Source: Pseudomonas sp. Au-Pse12
GTDB taxonomy: Bacteria; Pseudomonadota; Gammaproteobacteria; Pseudomonadales; Pseudomonadaceae
Direction: 5' to 3'
Length of the DNA stretch: 64,000 nt
Assembly (NCBI RefSeq): GCF_021341665.1
Contig: NZ_JAJTTH010000006.1
Location: 248,001 to 312,000 of the forward strand
Shown: positions 45,045 to 53,732 of the stretch, piece after piece
Layout of the letters: each line of letters opens with the position of its first letter
Position numbering within the stretch: position 1 is the first letter of the stretch
The notes under the pieces: model-generated
The model's input: only the letters and a program-made list of their open reading frames with translations
Databases searched by the model: none
Told to the model about the DNA's origin: nothing
Translations under genes and position numbers: made by a program

Positions 45045-45169
45045 GGCCGCATCCTAAATCTTCACGCATCGGGTTCAAGCACTCTAAACCCGCGCCCTGC
45101 GCGCTGCCGCCGAAAAACGGGCGTTGATTCCCGCGCCATCCGGCAGCCGGCAAGCGCCACGCGGGATCA

Positions 45170-45198
45170 TGCACTATATTGGTGCATCAGCTTGCACC
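45170..45198. promoter_or_regulatory. NtrC-binding site upstream of ntrB
   Basis: TGCACTATATTGGTGCA (45170-45186) matches TGCACNA-N3-TGGTGCA almost perfectly. Overlapping it, GGTGCA-TCAGCT-TGCACC (45181-45198) is another exact inverted repeat with the same half-sites. In enteric bacteria NtrC binds upstream of ntrBC to set its level; the same is inferred here. Confidence 0.8.
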
Positions 45199-45313
45199 CC
45201 ACGGCCAATACCAGCCCATTTTGGTTCGAAAATACCCGCCGGAACTGGCAAAGCGCCACGCAATCGAGCCTCAAACGCCTGTTTCAGGGCTTGAACGCTT
45301 CTTTTCGGAGCCT

Positions 45314-45329
45314 TGGTTTAGTTTTTGCA
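45314..45329 (+). promoter_or_regulatory. Weak sigma54-like promoter upstream of ntrB
   Basis: TGGTTTAGTTTTTGCA has the invariant GG and GC at the right spacing and a good TTGCA -12 element, but the -24 box is poor. It is about 80 bp before the ntrB ATG and 130 bp past the NtrC site. Confidence 0.35.
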
Positions 45330-45407
45330 TTTTCTCCACATCAGCGCCTTAACTCCGCGCGCGATCCCGGACCGGTTCCGGATCGCCTTGCTCCAAAAGA
45401 GGTCCGA

Positions 45408-46489
45408 ATGACCATCAGCGACCCACTGCACCGTCTGCTTCTGGACAACCTGACCACCGCCACCATTCTGCTCAACGCCGACCTGCGCCTTGAGTACATG
45501 AACCCGGCGGCGGAGATGCTCCTGGCCATCAGCGGCCAGCGCAGCCATGGGCAATTCATCAGTGAACTGTTCACCGAATCCGCCGAGGCCCTGAGCTCCC
45601 TGCGCCAGGCGGTGGAACAGGCGCACCCGTTCACCAAGCGCGAAGCCATGCTCACCGCCCTGACCGGCCAGACCCTGACCGTCGACTATGCGGTAACGCC
45701 GATCCTCAGCAATGGCGATACCTTGCTGCTGCTGGAAGTCCACCCCCGCGACCGGCTGCTGCGCATCACCAAGGAAGAAGCCCAGCTGTCCAAGCAGGAA
45801 ACCAGCAAGATGCTGGTGCGCGGCCTGGCCCACGAGATCAAGAACCCGCTGGGCGGGATTCGCGGCGCCGCCCAACTGCTGGCCCGCGAGCTGCCCGAGG
45901 AAAGCCTCAAGGACTACACCAACGTCATCATCGAAGAGGCCGACCGCCTGCGAAACCTGGTGGACCGCATGCTCGGCTCGAACAAGCTGCCATCCCTGGC
46001 GCTGACCAACATCCATGAAGTGCTGGAGCGAGTCAGCAGCCTGGTGGAAGCCGAAAGCCAGGGCTGCATCACCCTGGTACGCGACTACGACCCGAGCATT
46101 CCCGACGTCTTGATCGACCGCGAACAGATGATCCAGGCGGTGCTCAACATCGTGCGCAACGCCATGCAGGCCATCAGCAGCCAGAACGAAATGCGCCTGG
46201 GGCGCATCACCCTGCGCAGCCGCACCATGCGCCAGTTCACCATCGGCCATGTGCGCCATCGCCTGGTGACCAAGATCGAGATCATCGACAACGGCCCGGG
46301 CATTCCCGCCGAGCTGCAGGACACCCTTTTCTTCCCCATGGTCAGCGGCCGCCCGGACGGTACCGGGCTGGGCCTGGCCATTACCCAGAACATCATCAGC
46401 CAGCACCAGGGCCTGATCGAATGTGACAGCCATCCTGGCCACACCACCTTCTCGATCTTTCTGCCTCTGGAACAAGGAGCCCCATCGAC

Positions 46490-46493
<4 letters not shown>
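45408..46493 (+). CDS. ntrB: Nitrogen-regulation sensor histidine kinase/phosphatase NtrB
   Basis: Cytosolic kinase that phosphorylates NtrC under nitrogen limitation and dephosphorylates it when PII is bound. The start MTISDPLHRLLLDNLTTATIL at 45408 gives 361 residues, the usual Pseudomonas length; the frame extends far upstream without similarity. N-terminal PAS domain, phospho-acceptor His in RGLAHEIKNPLGGIRGAAQLL, and the ATPase boxes IVRNAMQAI, IDNGPGIP and GTGLGLAI. The ntrC start overlaps its stop by 4 bp. Confidence 0.97.
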
Positions 46494-47926
<1,433 letters not shown>

Positions 47927-47942
47927 GCCCTCTCCCCCTGTG

Positions 47943-48023
47943 CAGGAGCCGGCTTGCCAGCGAAGAAGCCCTTGAGCCTTGCGCTGCGCTGACCGGCGCG
48001 TTCGCCGGCCAGCCGGCTCCCTG
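47943..48023. repeat. REP pair 3' of ntrC
   Basis: CAGGAGCCGGCTTGCCAGCG on the left (47943-47964) and TTCGCCGGCCAGCCGGCTCC on the right (48001-48023) are opposed REP elements of the GGAGCCGGC class, about 36 nt apart. Confidence 0.7.
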
Positions 48024-48037
48024 GACGAAGATGTGCG

Positions 48038-48056
48038 TGCACCAGGATGGGCTGCA
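48038..48056. promoter_or_regulatory. NtrC-like site upstream of the RNA array
   Basis: TGCACCAGGATGGGCTGCA: the left half is a perfect NtrC half-site, and the right half needs two inserted bases to match TGGTGCA. It is about 170-180 bp before the sigma54 promoter at 48207, a usual enhancer distance. Confidence 0.5.
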
Positions 48057-48142
48057 TGCACTGCCCGAAGGCGCGGTGCGGCGCGCTCGGGCACAGGCAA
48101 AACCTGGGTTTCACCGCTGAAAACCTCTCCTTCGAAAACGCA

Positions 48143-48165
48143 AAAGCCCCGGATTACGGGGCTTT
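48143..48165 (+). terminator. Hairpin terminator after ntrBC
   Basis: AAAGCCCCG-GATTA-CGGGGCTTT is a perfect 9-bp stem with a short T-run. It separates the ntrBC transcript from the RNA array promoter at 48207. Confidence 0.85.
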
Positions 48166-48206
48166 CAGCTATTTCTTCGAGCAACACGCGCAATGTTTGC
48201 CAAAAC

Positions 48207-48222
48207 TGGCACGCCCCCTGCA
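48207..48222 (+). promoter_or_regulatory. Sigma54 promoter of the NrsZ-like RNA
   Basis: TGGCACG-CCCC-CTGCA matches the consensus TGGCACG-N4-TTGCW at all but one position with exact spacing. No protein gene follows on the plus strand before 49050; the start site should be near 48234, directly before the first repeat. Confidence 0.88.
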
Positions 48223-48233
48223 ATAACCCTGTC

Positions 48234-48614
48234 ACTACCCAGTTTCGGGGACCTTGGTACAGGCAGGCCGGGGATTCCCCTCTTTAATACCCGGCCCATC
48301 ACGCTCACAGCGACGGGCCACGTTTTCGGGAACCTCGGTACAGGCAGGCCGGGGCTTCCCTCTTTAACACCGGGCTCATCACGCGCATCGCGACGAGCCC
48401 AGGGTTTGGGAACCTCAGTACAGGCAGGCTGGGAATTCCCTTTTTACTACCCGGCCCATCACGCGCTCCGTGACCGGCCACGCTTTTGGGGACCCTGGTA
48501 CAGGCAGGCCGGGAATCCCCTTCTTTACACCGGGACTCATCGCCGGCAACGGCGATCAGCCCGTCGCGCTTTTGGGGGCCTTGGTACAGGCAGGCCGGGG
48601 TTTCCCTCTTTTAT
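48234..48614 (+). ncRNA. nrsZ: NrsZ-like nitrogen-regulated sRNA with five tandem stem-loop units
   Basis: About 380 nt, non-coding. Five imperfect units of 80-86 bp have cores at 48256, 48337, 48417, 48497 and 48583. Each unit has a stem-loop (48247-48280, 48328-48360, 48408-48440, 48488-48520, 48574-48606) whose arms are GGGAACC-like and GGTTCCC-like and whose loop carries GTACAGGCAGGC, nearly invariant. A U-rich run follows each. Between units a second hairpin keeps its shape while its bases change in pairs (CGCT/AGCG; CGCG/CGCG; CACG/CGTG; ATCGCCG/CGGCGAT). Location right after ntrC and the sigma54 promoter match NrsZ of P. aeruginosa, a processed NtrC-dependent sRNA described with three modules. 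Its mRNA targets here are unknown. Confidence 0.85.
48247..48606 (+). repeat. Five-copy imperfect tandem repeat, period 80-86 bp
   Basis: The most conserved part is GTACAGGCAGGCYGGG followed by TTCCC and a T-rich stretch; spacer hairpins diverge. Distances between cores are 81, 80, 80 and 86 bp. The fifth unit is short and ends at the T-run 48607-48614, the likely terminator, which touches the stop of the opposing gene at 48611. Confidence 0.93.
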
Positions 48615-49051
48615 TCCTCACGCAGGTGGATCGCCACGCGCCAGCGCCCCTGTACCTCGCTCCCGTCCCACTCGCCCCGCAGCGGGCGGGCGGCCACCAG
48701 ACTCAGCAACAGGCCCTGGTCCGCCAGGCGCACCCGCCAGTTCACGTTCTTCTGATTGACCTGCAACTGGCCTTTCTGCGCATGCCCCTGGGCATCGAAC
48801 AGCAGCGCCACGGTGCCATCGATGTGTTCGCCATGGAGCTTGGGCTCATGGTTGAACCACAGCACCAACCCATCGGGCGCCACTTCGACCTGCTGCAACT
48901 CGACAGGATCGGGCAGGGTCAGTCGACCAATCATCAAGCCCACCATCATTCCGACAATCGCCAGGGAGCCGAATACCCGCAGCATTAGCTTCGGTCGCGG
49001 GTCTTCTTCAGGCGTAGAATGCAGCCTGTCTTTCTCTTCGGAGCCGTGCAT
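48611..49051 (-). CDS. Conserved hypothetical single-pass membrane protein
   Basis: A 146-residue protein of unknown function. N-terminal polar stretch with PRPKLMLRVFGSLAIVGMMVGLMIGRLT (membrane anchor near residues 24-42), then a periplasmic beta-rich part (VEVAPDGLVLWFNHEPKLHGEHIDGTVALLFDAQG). Two starts are possible: the ATG at 49051, which shares CATG with the divergent trmL start, or the ATG at 48985. Neither has a convincing ribosome site. The stop abuts the end of the RNA array, so the two are convergent. Confidence 0.75.
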   Translation of the reverse strand: MHGSEEKDRLHSTPEEDPRPKLMLRVFGSLAIVGMMVGLMIGRLTLPDPVELQQVEVAPDGLVLWFNHEPKLHGEHIDGTVALLFDAQGHAQKGQLQVNQKNVNWRVRLADQGLLLSLVAARPLRGEWDGSEVQGRWRVAIHLREE

Positions 49052-49505
49052 GTTTCACGTCATCCTCTTTCAACCAGAAATTCCGCCGAATACCGGCAAC
49101 GTTATCAGGCTGTGCGCCAACAGCGGCTGCCACCTGCATTTGATCGAGCCGCTGGGTTTCGAAATGGACGACAAGCGCCTGCGCCGCGCCGGCCTCGACT
49201 ATCACGAATACGCCACCCTGCAACGCCACGCCGACCTCGCCAGTTGCCTGGAAAGCCTCGGCCAGCCGCGCCTGTTCGCCTTCACCACCAAGGGCTCGCG
49301 GCCCTTTCACGACGCCAGCTTCAAGGAAGGCGACGCCTTCCTGTTCGGCCCGGAAAGCCGTGGCCTGCCCGCGGACGTGCTGGACGCCCTGCCCGGCGAA
49401 CAGCGCCTGCGCCTGCCCATGCGCGAAGGCTGTCGCAGCCTGAACCTGTCCAACACCGTGGCCGTGGCGGTCTATGAAGGCTGGCGGCAACTGGGGTTCA
49501 AATAG
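49050..49505 (+). CDS. trmL: tRNA (cytidine/uridine-34-2'-O)-methyltransferase
   Basis: SPOUT-family methyltransferase that adds a 2'-O-methyl group to the wobble base of tRNA-Leu isoacceptors. The start MFHVILFQPEIPPNTGNVIRLC gives 151 residues, the family length. Knotted SAM-binding region: LFGPESRGLPADVLD, LRLPMREGCRSLNLSNTVAVAVYEGWRQ. A strong bidirectional terminator follows. Confidence 0.96.
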   Translation: MFHVILFQPEIPPNTGNVIRLCANSGCHLHLIEPLGFEMDDKRLRRAGLDYHEYATLQRHADLASCLESLGQPRLFAFTTKGSRPFHDASFKEGDAFLFGPESRGLPADVLDALPGEQRLRLPMREGCRSLNLSNTVAVAVYEGWRQLGFK

Positions 49506-49523
49506 CCGTCACCTGTAGCTGAC

Positions 49524-49573
49524 GCCCGTGCATGAAAAAAGCGCCATTACAGGCGCTTTTTTCATGCACGGGC
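49524..49573. terminator. Bidirectional terminator between trmL and secB
   Basis: A perfect 22-bp inverted repeat (arms 49524-49545 and 49552-49573) around a 6-nt loop. The arms contain AAAAAA and TTTTTT inside the stem, so it ends both the trmL (plus) and secB (minus) transcripts. Confidence 0.95.
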
Positions 49574-49580
49574 GAGGTTC

Positions 49581-50063
49581 TTATTGAACGGTGTTTTCGC
49601 CAGCGGACTGCAGGCGTTGCAGTTCCTGGGCGTACAGCGCATCGAAGTTCACCGGGGCCAGCATCAGTGCCGGGAACGAACCACGGGTCACCAGGCTGTC
49701 CAGCGCTTCGCGAGCGTAAGGGAACAGGATGTTCGGGCAGAAGGCACCCAGGGTGTGGCTCATGGAAGCCTCGTCCAGGTTCTTGATCAGGAAGATGCCG
49801 GCTTGTTGCACTTCAGCGATGAAGGCCACTTCGTCGCCGTTCTTCACGGTCACGGACAGGGTCAGCACCACTTCGTGGAAGTCGGCTTCCAGGGCTTTCT
49901 GGCGAGTGTTCAGGTCCAGGCCGACGCTTGGCTCCCACTGCTGGCGGAAGATGGCCGGGCTTTTCGGCGCTTCGAAGGACAGGTCACGCACGTAGATGCG
50001 CTGCAGGGAGAATTGCGGTGCGCTTTCGTCTTCGGCAGCAGCAGTGTTCTGTTGGTCAGTCAT
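49581..50063 (-). CDS. secB: Protein-export chaperone SecB
   Basis: Tetrameric cytosolic chaperone that holds preproteins unfolded for SecA. It is 160 residues with the family sequence FSLQRIYVRDLSFEAPKSPAIF near the start, LTLSVTVKNGDEVAFIAEVQQAGIFLI in the middle and CPNILFPYAREALDSLVTRGSFPALMLAPVNFDALY at the end. Third gene of rhodanese-grxC-secB. Confidence 0.98.
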   Translation of the reverse strand: MTDQQNTAAAEDESAPQFSLQRIYVRDLSFEAPKSPAIFRQQWEPSVGLDLNTRQKALEADFHEVVLTLSVTVKNGDEVAFIAEVQQAGIFLIKNLDEASMSHTLGAFCPNILFPYAREALDSLVTRGSFPALMLAPVNFDALYAQELQRLQSAGENTVQ

Positions 50064-50105
50064 CTCAGATCCTTCTTGATCTTGGGGTCTATAGGGTTAG
50101 GAGTT

Positions 50106-50360
50106 TCAGGCCGCCAGCAGCGCGTCGAGCTTGCCGGCGCGCTCCAGGGCAAACAAATCATCACAACCACCTACATGGGTGGCACCGATCCAGATCTGCG
50201 GCACGGACGTGCGTCCGGCCTTCTGGGCCATATCGGCGCGCACCTGCGGCTTGCCATCGACCTTGATCTCTTCGAAGGCTACGCCTTTGTTCCCGAGCAG
50301 CTGTTTGGCGCGCGAGCAGTAAGGGCAGTAATCACTGGAGTAGACGATGACCTTGGGCAT
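50106..50360 (-). CDS. grxC: Glutaredoxin 3
   Basis: Small glutathione-dependent thiol-disulfide oxidoreductase of 84 residues with the CPYC active site (YSSDYCPYCSRAKQLL) and the TVPQ-like cis-Pro loop (TSVPQIWIGATHVGGCDDL). Its ATG overlaps the stop of the rhodanese-like gene by 1 nt, and secB follows by 42 bp. Confidence 0.97.
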   Translation of the reverse strand: MPKVIVYSSDYCPYCSRAKQLLGNKGVAFEEIKVDGKPQVRADMAQKAGRTSVPQIWIGATHVGGCDDLFALERAGKLDALLAA

Positions 50361-50773
50361 TACTTCACCAATGGCAGGTTGTCGGCTTTCCAGCTGGAAA
50401 TACCACCGGACAGCTTGGCCGCGGTGAAACCGGATTTCAGCAGCTCACGGGCGTGGGTGCCGGCGTGCTGGCCCTGGGCATCCACCAGGATGATGGTCTT
50501 GGCCTTGTGTTTTTCCAGTTCGCCGACGCGAGCGGTCAGCTTGTCCTGGGGAATGTTCAGCGCGCCCACGATATGGCCGGCGGCATAGTCCTTGGATGGA
50601 CGGATATCGATCACTACGCCCTGCTCGCTGTTGACCAGCGCGGTCAGTTCACGGGTGCTGAGGCTGCGGCCACCGCGGCTCAATTCATGAGCGATCAACA
50701 GAGCCAGCAGGATGGCGAAGGCGCCGACGAGCAAGTAGTGTTCAGTGGCGAATTGAATCAGGTGAGCAACCAT
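50360..50773 (-). CDS. Membrane-anchored rhodanese-like protein (YibN family)
   Basis: A 137-residue protein with one N-terminal membrane segment (YLLVGAFAILLALLIAHEL) and a rhodanese fold (VVIDIRPSKDYAAGHIVGALNIP, SGGISSWKADNLPLVK). The usual catalytic Cys position reads IILVDAQGQHAG, with no Cys in the whole protein, so it cannot act as a thiosulfate sulfurtransferase; a binding role is more likely. First gene of the grxC-secB operon, as yibN is in other gammaproteobacteria. Confidence 0.93.
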   Translation of the reverse strand: MVAHLIQFATEHYLLVGAFAILLALLIAHELSRGGRSLSTRELTALVNSEQGVVIDIRPSKDYAAGHIVGALNIPQDKLTARVGELEKHKAKTIILVDAQGQHAGTHARELLKSGFTAAKLSGGISSWKADNLPLVK

Positions 50774-50937
50774 CTAAGGAGGTTCCAGGGCGTTAAAATG
50801 TCGGCCAGTATACACAGCCCTCTGGGTCGGCCAAACCCCGCCCGGCGGTGACTCCATCGGAACTTCGCTTTAAACTGCCACTCCCTTTTTCAACACCTCC
50901 CTTTCAACTCTTTCCTATCCAGCCACGAGTGGACGCC

Positions 50938-52479
50938 ATGACTACCACGCCTAAACCTTTGGTCCTGATGATTCTGGATGGCTTCGGTCACAGCGAAAGC
51001 CACGAATCCAATGCCGTCTATGCGGCCAAGAAGCCGGTCCTGGACCGCTTGTGCGCCAGCATGCCCAACGGCCTGATCTCGGGTTCGGGGATGGATGTCG
51101 GCCTGCCGGACGGGCAGATGGGCAACTCCGAAGTCGGCCACATGAACCTCGGCGCCGGCCGCGTGGTGTACCAGGACTTCACCCGGGTGACCAAGGCCAT
51201 CCGTGACGGCGAGTTCTTCGAGAACCCGACCATCTGCGCCGCCGTGGACAAGGCCGTGGCCGCCGGCAAGGCCGTGCATATCCTCGGCCTGCTGTCGGAC
51301 GGTGGCGTGCACAGCCACCAGGACCACCTGATCGCCATGGCCGAACTGGCCTTCAAGCGCGGCGCCGAAAAGATCTACCTGCACGCCTTCCTCGACGGCC
51401 GCGATACGCCCCCCAAGAGCGCCCAGTCGTCCATCGAACTGCTCGACGAGACCTTCAAGACCCTGGGCAAGGGCCGTATCGCCAGCCTGATCGGCCGCTA
51501 CTTCGCCATGGACCGTGACAACCGCTGGGACCGCGTGGCCCAGGCCTACAACCTGATCGTCGACGGCCAGGGCCAGTTCAACGCCGCCACTGCCCAGGAA
51601 GGCCTGCAAGCCGCCTACGCCCGTGAAGAGAGCGACGAATTCGTCAAGGCCACCACCATCGGCGAGCCGGTCCGGGTCGAGGACGGCGACGCCGTGGTGT
51701 TCATGAACTTCCGCGCCGACCGCGCCCGCGAGCTGACCCGGGTTTTCGTCGAAGACGACTTCAATGACTTCGAACGTGCACGCCAGCCCAAGCTGGCCGG
51801 CTTCGTCATGCTCACCCAGTACGCCGCCAGCATCCCCGCGCCTTCGGCCTTTGCCCCGGGCAGCCTGGAAAACGTGCTGGGCGACTATTTGGCGAAAAAC
51901 GGCAAGACCCAGCTGCGCATCGCCGAAACCGAAAAATACGCCCACGTCACCTTCTTCTTCTCCGGTGGCCGTGAAGAACCGTTCCCGGGCGAGGAACGCA
52001 TCCTGATCCCGTCGCCGAAAGTCGCCACCTACGACCTGCAGCCGGAAATGAGCGCTCCTGAAGTCACCGACAAGATCGTCGATGCCATCGAGCACCAGCG
52101 CTACGACGTGATCATCGTCAACTACGCCAACGGCGACATGGTCGGCCACAGCGGCGTGTTCGCCGCCGCGGTGAAAGCCGTGGAGTGCCTGGACCAGTGC
52201 GTCGGGCGCATCGTCGATGCCCTGGAAAAGGTCGGTGGCGAAGCCCTGATCACTGCCGACCACGGCAACGTCGAGCAGATGTCCGACGCCTCCACCGGCC
52301 AGGCCCACACCGCCCACACCACCGAGCCGGTGCCTTTCATCTATTACGGCAAGCGCGCGCTGCAAGTGCGTGAAGGCGGGGTGCTGGCGGACGTGGCGCC
52401 GACCATGCTCAAGCTGCTGGACCTGCCCCAGCCCGAGGAAATGACCGGCACCTCGATCCTGGTCGATCCTGCGCACTGA
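50938..52479 (+). CDS. gpmI: 2,3-bisphosphoglycerate-independent phosphoglycerate mutase
   Basis: Manganese-dependent interconversion of 3- and 2-phosphoglycerate in glycolysis and gluconeogenesis. The start MTTTPKPLVLMILDGFGHSESHESNAV at 50938 gives 513 residues. Metal and phosphoserine regions are intact: the nucleophile Ser in LPDGQMGNSEVGHMNLGAGR, FLDGRDTPPKSA, FMNFRADRARELTR, and ITADHGNVEQMSD. Divergent from the secB operon. Confidence 0.98.
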   Translation: MTTTPKPLVLMILDGFGHSESHESNAVYAAKKPVLDRLCASMPNGLISGSGMDVGLPDGQMGNSEVGHMNLGAGRVVYQDFTRVTKAIRDGEFFENPTICAAVDKAVAAGKAVHILGLLSDGGVHSHQDHLIAMAELAFKRGAEKIYLHAFLDGRDTPPKSAQSSIELLDETFKTLGKGRIASLIGRYFAMDRDNRWDRVAQAYNLIVDGQGQFNAATAQEGLQAAYAREESDEFVKATTIGEPVRVEDGDAVVFMNFRADRARELTRVFVEDDFNDFERARQPKLAGFVMLTQYAASIPAPSAFAPGSLENVLGDYLAKNGKTQLRIAETEKYAHVTFFFSGGREEPFPGEERILIPSPKVATYDLQPEMSAPEVTDKIVDAIEHQRYDVIIVNYANGDMVGHSGVFAAAVKAVECLDQCVGRIVDALEKVGGEALITADHGNVEQMSDASTGQAHTAHTTEPVPFIYYGKRALQVREGGVLADVAPTMLKLLDLPQPEEMTGTSILVDPAH

Positions 52480-52498
52480 AACCCTCAGGTCGCTGTTG

Positions 52499-52539
52499 CA
52501 TGAAAAACGCCCGATGCTGCCCATCGGGCGTTTTTCATG
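52499..52539 (+). terminator. Terminator of gpmI
   Basis: An 18-nt perfect stem (arms 52499-52516 and 52522-52539) with a 5-nt loop and a five-T run inside the right arm, 20 bp past the stop. Confidence 0.93.
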
Positions 52540-52619
52540 GTGGCCTCGCCCCGCTCAAGACGCGGCACAACAACTCAAGGCCTGGACAGCGCGAGCAGAC
52601 AACTACGCGCCACCTGTTG

Positions 52620-52638
52620 AATAATGATTATCGTTATC
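52620..52638. promoter_or_regulatory. Fur box upstream of the DUF1460 lipoprotein gene
   Basis: AATAATGATTATCGTTATC matches 16 of 19 positions of GATAATGATAATCATTATC. It lies 25 bp before the ATG, where bound Fur-Fe would block transcription. It is the only such site I see in the window. Confidence 0.8.
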
Positions 52639-52663
52639 AGAAGAGCCCGCAGAGAGAATCCCC

Positions 52664-53548
52664 ATGAACAAGATGGCTACGCTGTTTCTAGCCTCCCTCC
52701 TGTCAGGCTGCGCAAGCCAGGTTCCTGCTCAACAGTCGCTGGATCCCAGGGCCAGGGCGCCCGAACAGCAACACACCCGGGTGGCCATGGATCCGCTGAC
52801 TGCCGACAAATTGCGCGCGCTGTTGCAGATCCAGCCCCAGCAGAGCTCCGCCGACATCGGGCAGATGAACGACCTCATTTCACGGGAGTTCCTGCAGACG
52901 CCTTATGCGCCGAACAAGCTGCAGGGCTCTGCCACCCTGGCCGAGAAACTGGTCGTCGACTTCAGGGGCCTGGACTGCTTTACCTACCTGGATTACGTCG
53001 AGGCATTGCGCCAGTCCAGCGACGAAGCCGGCTTCATCAACAACCTGGTGCAGATTCGCTACATCAACGGCGAGATCAATTTCCTCAACCGCCGCCACTT
53101 CTTCAGCGACTGGGCCCATGCCGGGCAACCCATGGCCGATGACGTCACCGCCCTGCTCGGTGCCGATGCGGTAACCGTCGCCAAGCACCTCAATCAAAAG
53201 GCCGATGGCGGCCACTACCTGCCCGGCCTGCCCGTGGCCGAACGCGACATCACCTACATTCCCAGCGCGCGGATTGACCAGCGTGTGCTCAGCCACCTGC
53301 GAACCGGCGACTACATCGGCATCTATACCCCGCTCTCGGGCCTGGACGTCACTCACACCGGGCTGTTCATCAGAACCGCAAAGGGCCCCGTCCTGCGCAA
53401 CGCGTCCTCGAAGCAGAACCAGCGCGTGGTGATCGACTCGCCCTTCATGGAGTACGTCCACAACGTCCCGGGAATCGTGGTCCTGCGCGCCCGCCAAGCC
53501 AGCGTCCAGGCACAACAGCATCCGCCTCACTCGCAAGCACCTGGCTGA
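52664..53548 (+). CDS. DUF1460 lipoprotein, putative cell-wall amidase
   Basis: A 294-residue predicted lipoprotein (MNKMATLFLASLLSGCASQ, lipid Cys about residue 16) of the DUF1460 family, which has an NlpC/P60-like papain fold and is predicted to cleave N-acetylmuramoyl-L-alanine or similar peptidoglycan bonds. The likely nucleophile Cys is in FRGLDCFTYLDYVEAL and the His in DVTHTGLFIRT. It is preceded by a near-consensus Fur box and stands alone between gpmI and envC, two genes that are usually neighbours, so it looks inserted. The real substrate is unknown. Confidence 0.85.
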   Translation: MNKMATLFLASLLSGCASQVPAQQSLDPRARAPEQQHTRVAMDPLTADKLRALLQIQPQQSSADIGQMNDLISREFLQTPYAPNKLQGSATLAEKLVVDFRGLDCFTYLDYVEALRQSSDEAGFINNLVQIRYINGEINFLNRRHFFSDWAHAGQPMADDVTALLGADAVTVAKHLNQKADGGHYLPGLPVAERDITYIPSARIDQRVLSHLRTGDYIGIYTPLSGLDVTHTGLFIRTAKGPVLRNASSKQNQRVVIDSPFMEYVHNVPGIVVLRARQASVQAQQHPPHSQAPG

Positions 53549-53641
53549 CCTCGCCGGGAATCGCCGCCGCCCCGGGCCGCGAACGGCGGCGCGCTGATAG
53601 CAAATGGCCCAATAACCGCCCGGAAACGGCTTTTTATGACG

Positions 53642-53678
53642 AACGCCGCAAAGCAGTTGGCTTTGAGGCGTTTTTTTT
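53642..53678 (+). terminator. Terminator of the DUF1460 gene
   Basis: AACGCC-CAAAGC pairs with GCTTTG-GGCGTT with one mismatch and a 5-nt loop, followed by eight Ts. Confidence 0.9.
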
Positions 53679-53732
53679 GCCGCGATGGGCGGGCATACTA
53701 GGCCGTCCCTTTCCCTGGTGTCGCCCGCCTCT

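Noticed and set aside
44358..45407. N-terminal extension of ntrB giving a 711-residue protein
   Set aside because: The extension overlaps ada on the other strand and has no similarity. NtrB of 361 residues from 45408 is the family length.
48247..48606. CRISPR array
   Set aside because: The unit is an 80-86 bp imperfect repeat with structured, diverging spacers. There are no short exact repeats with unique spacers and no cas genes.
48193..48759. Open frame across the RNA array giving a repeated TGRPGIPL-like peptide
   Set aside because: The repeats conserve RNA pairing rather than codons: the unit lengths 80, 81 and 86 break a common frame, and a sigma54 promoter plus paired substitutions point to RNA.
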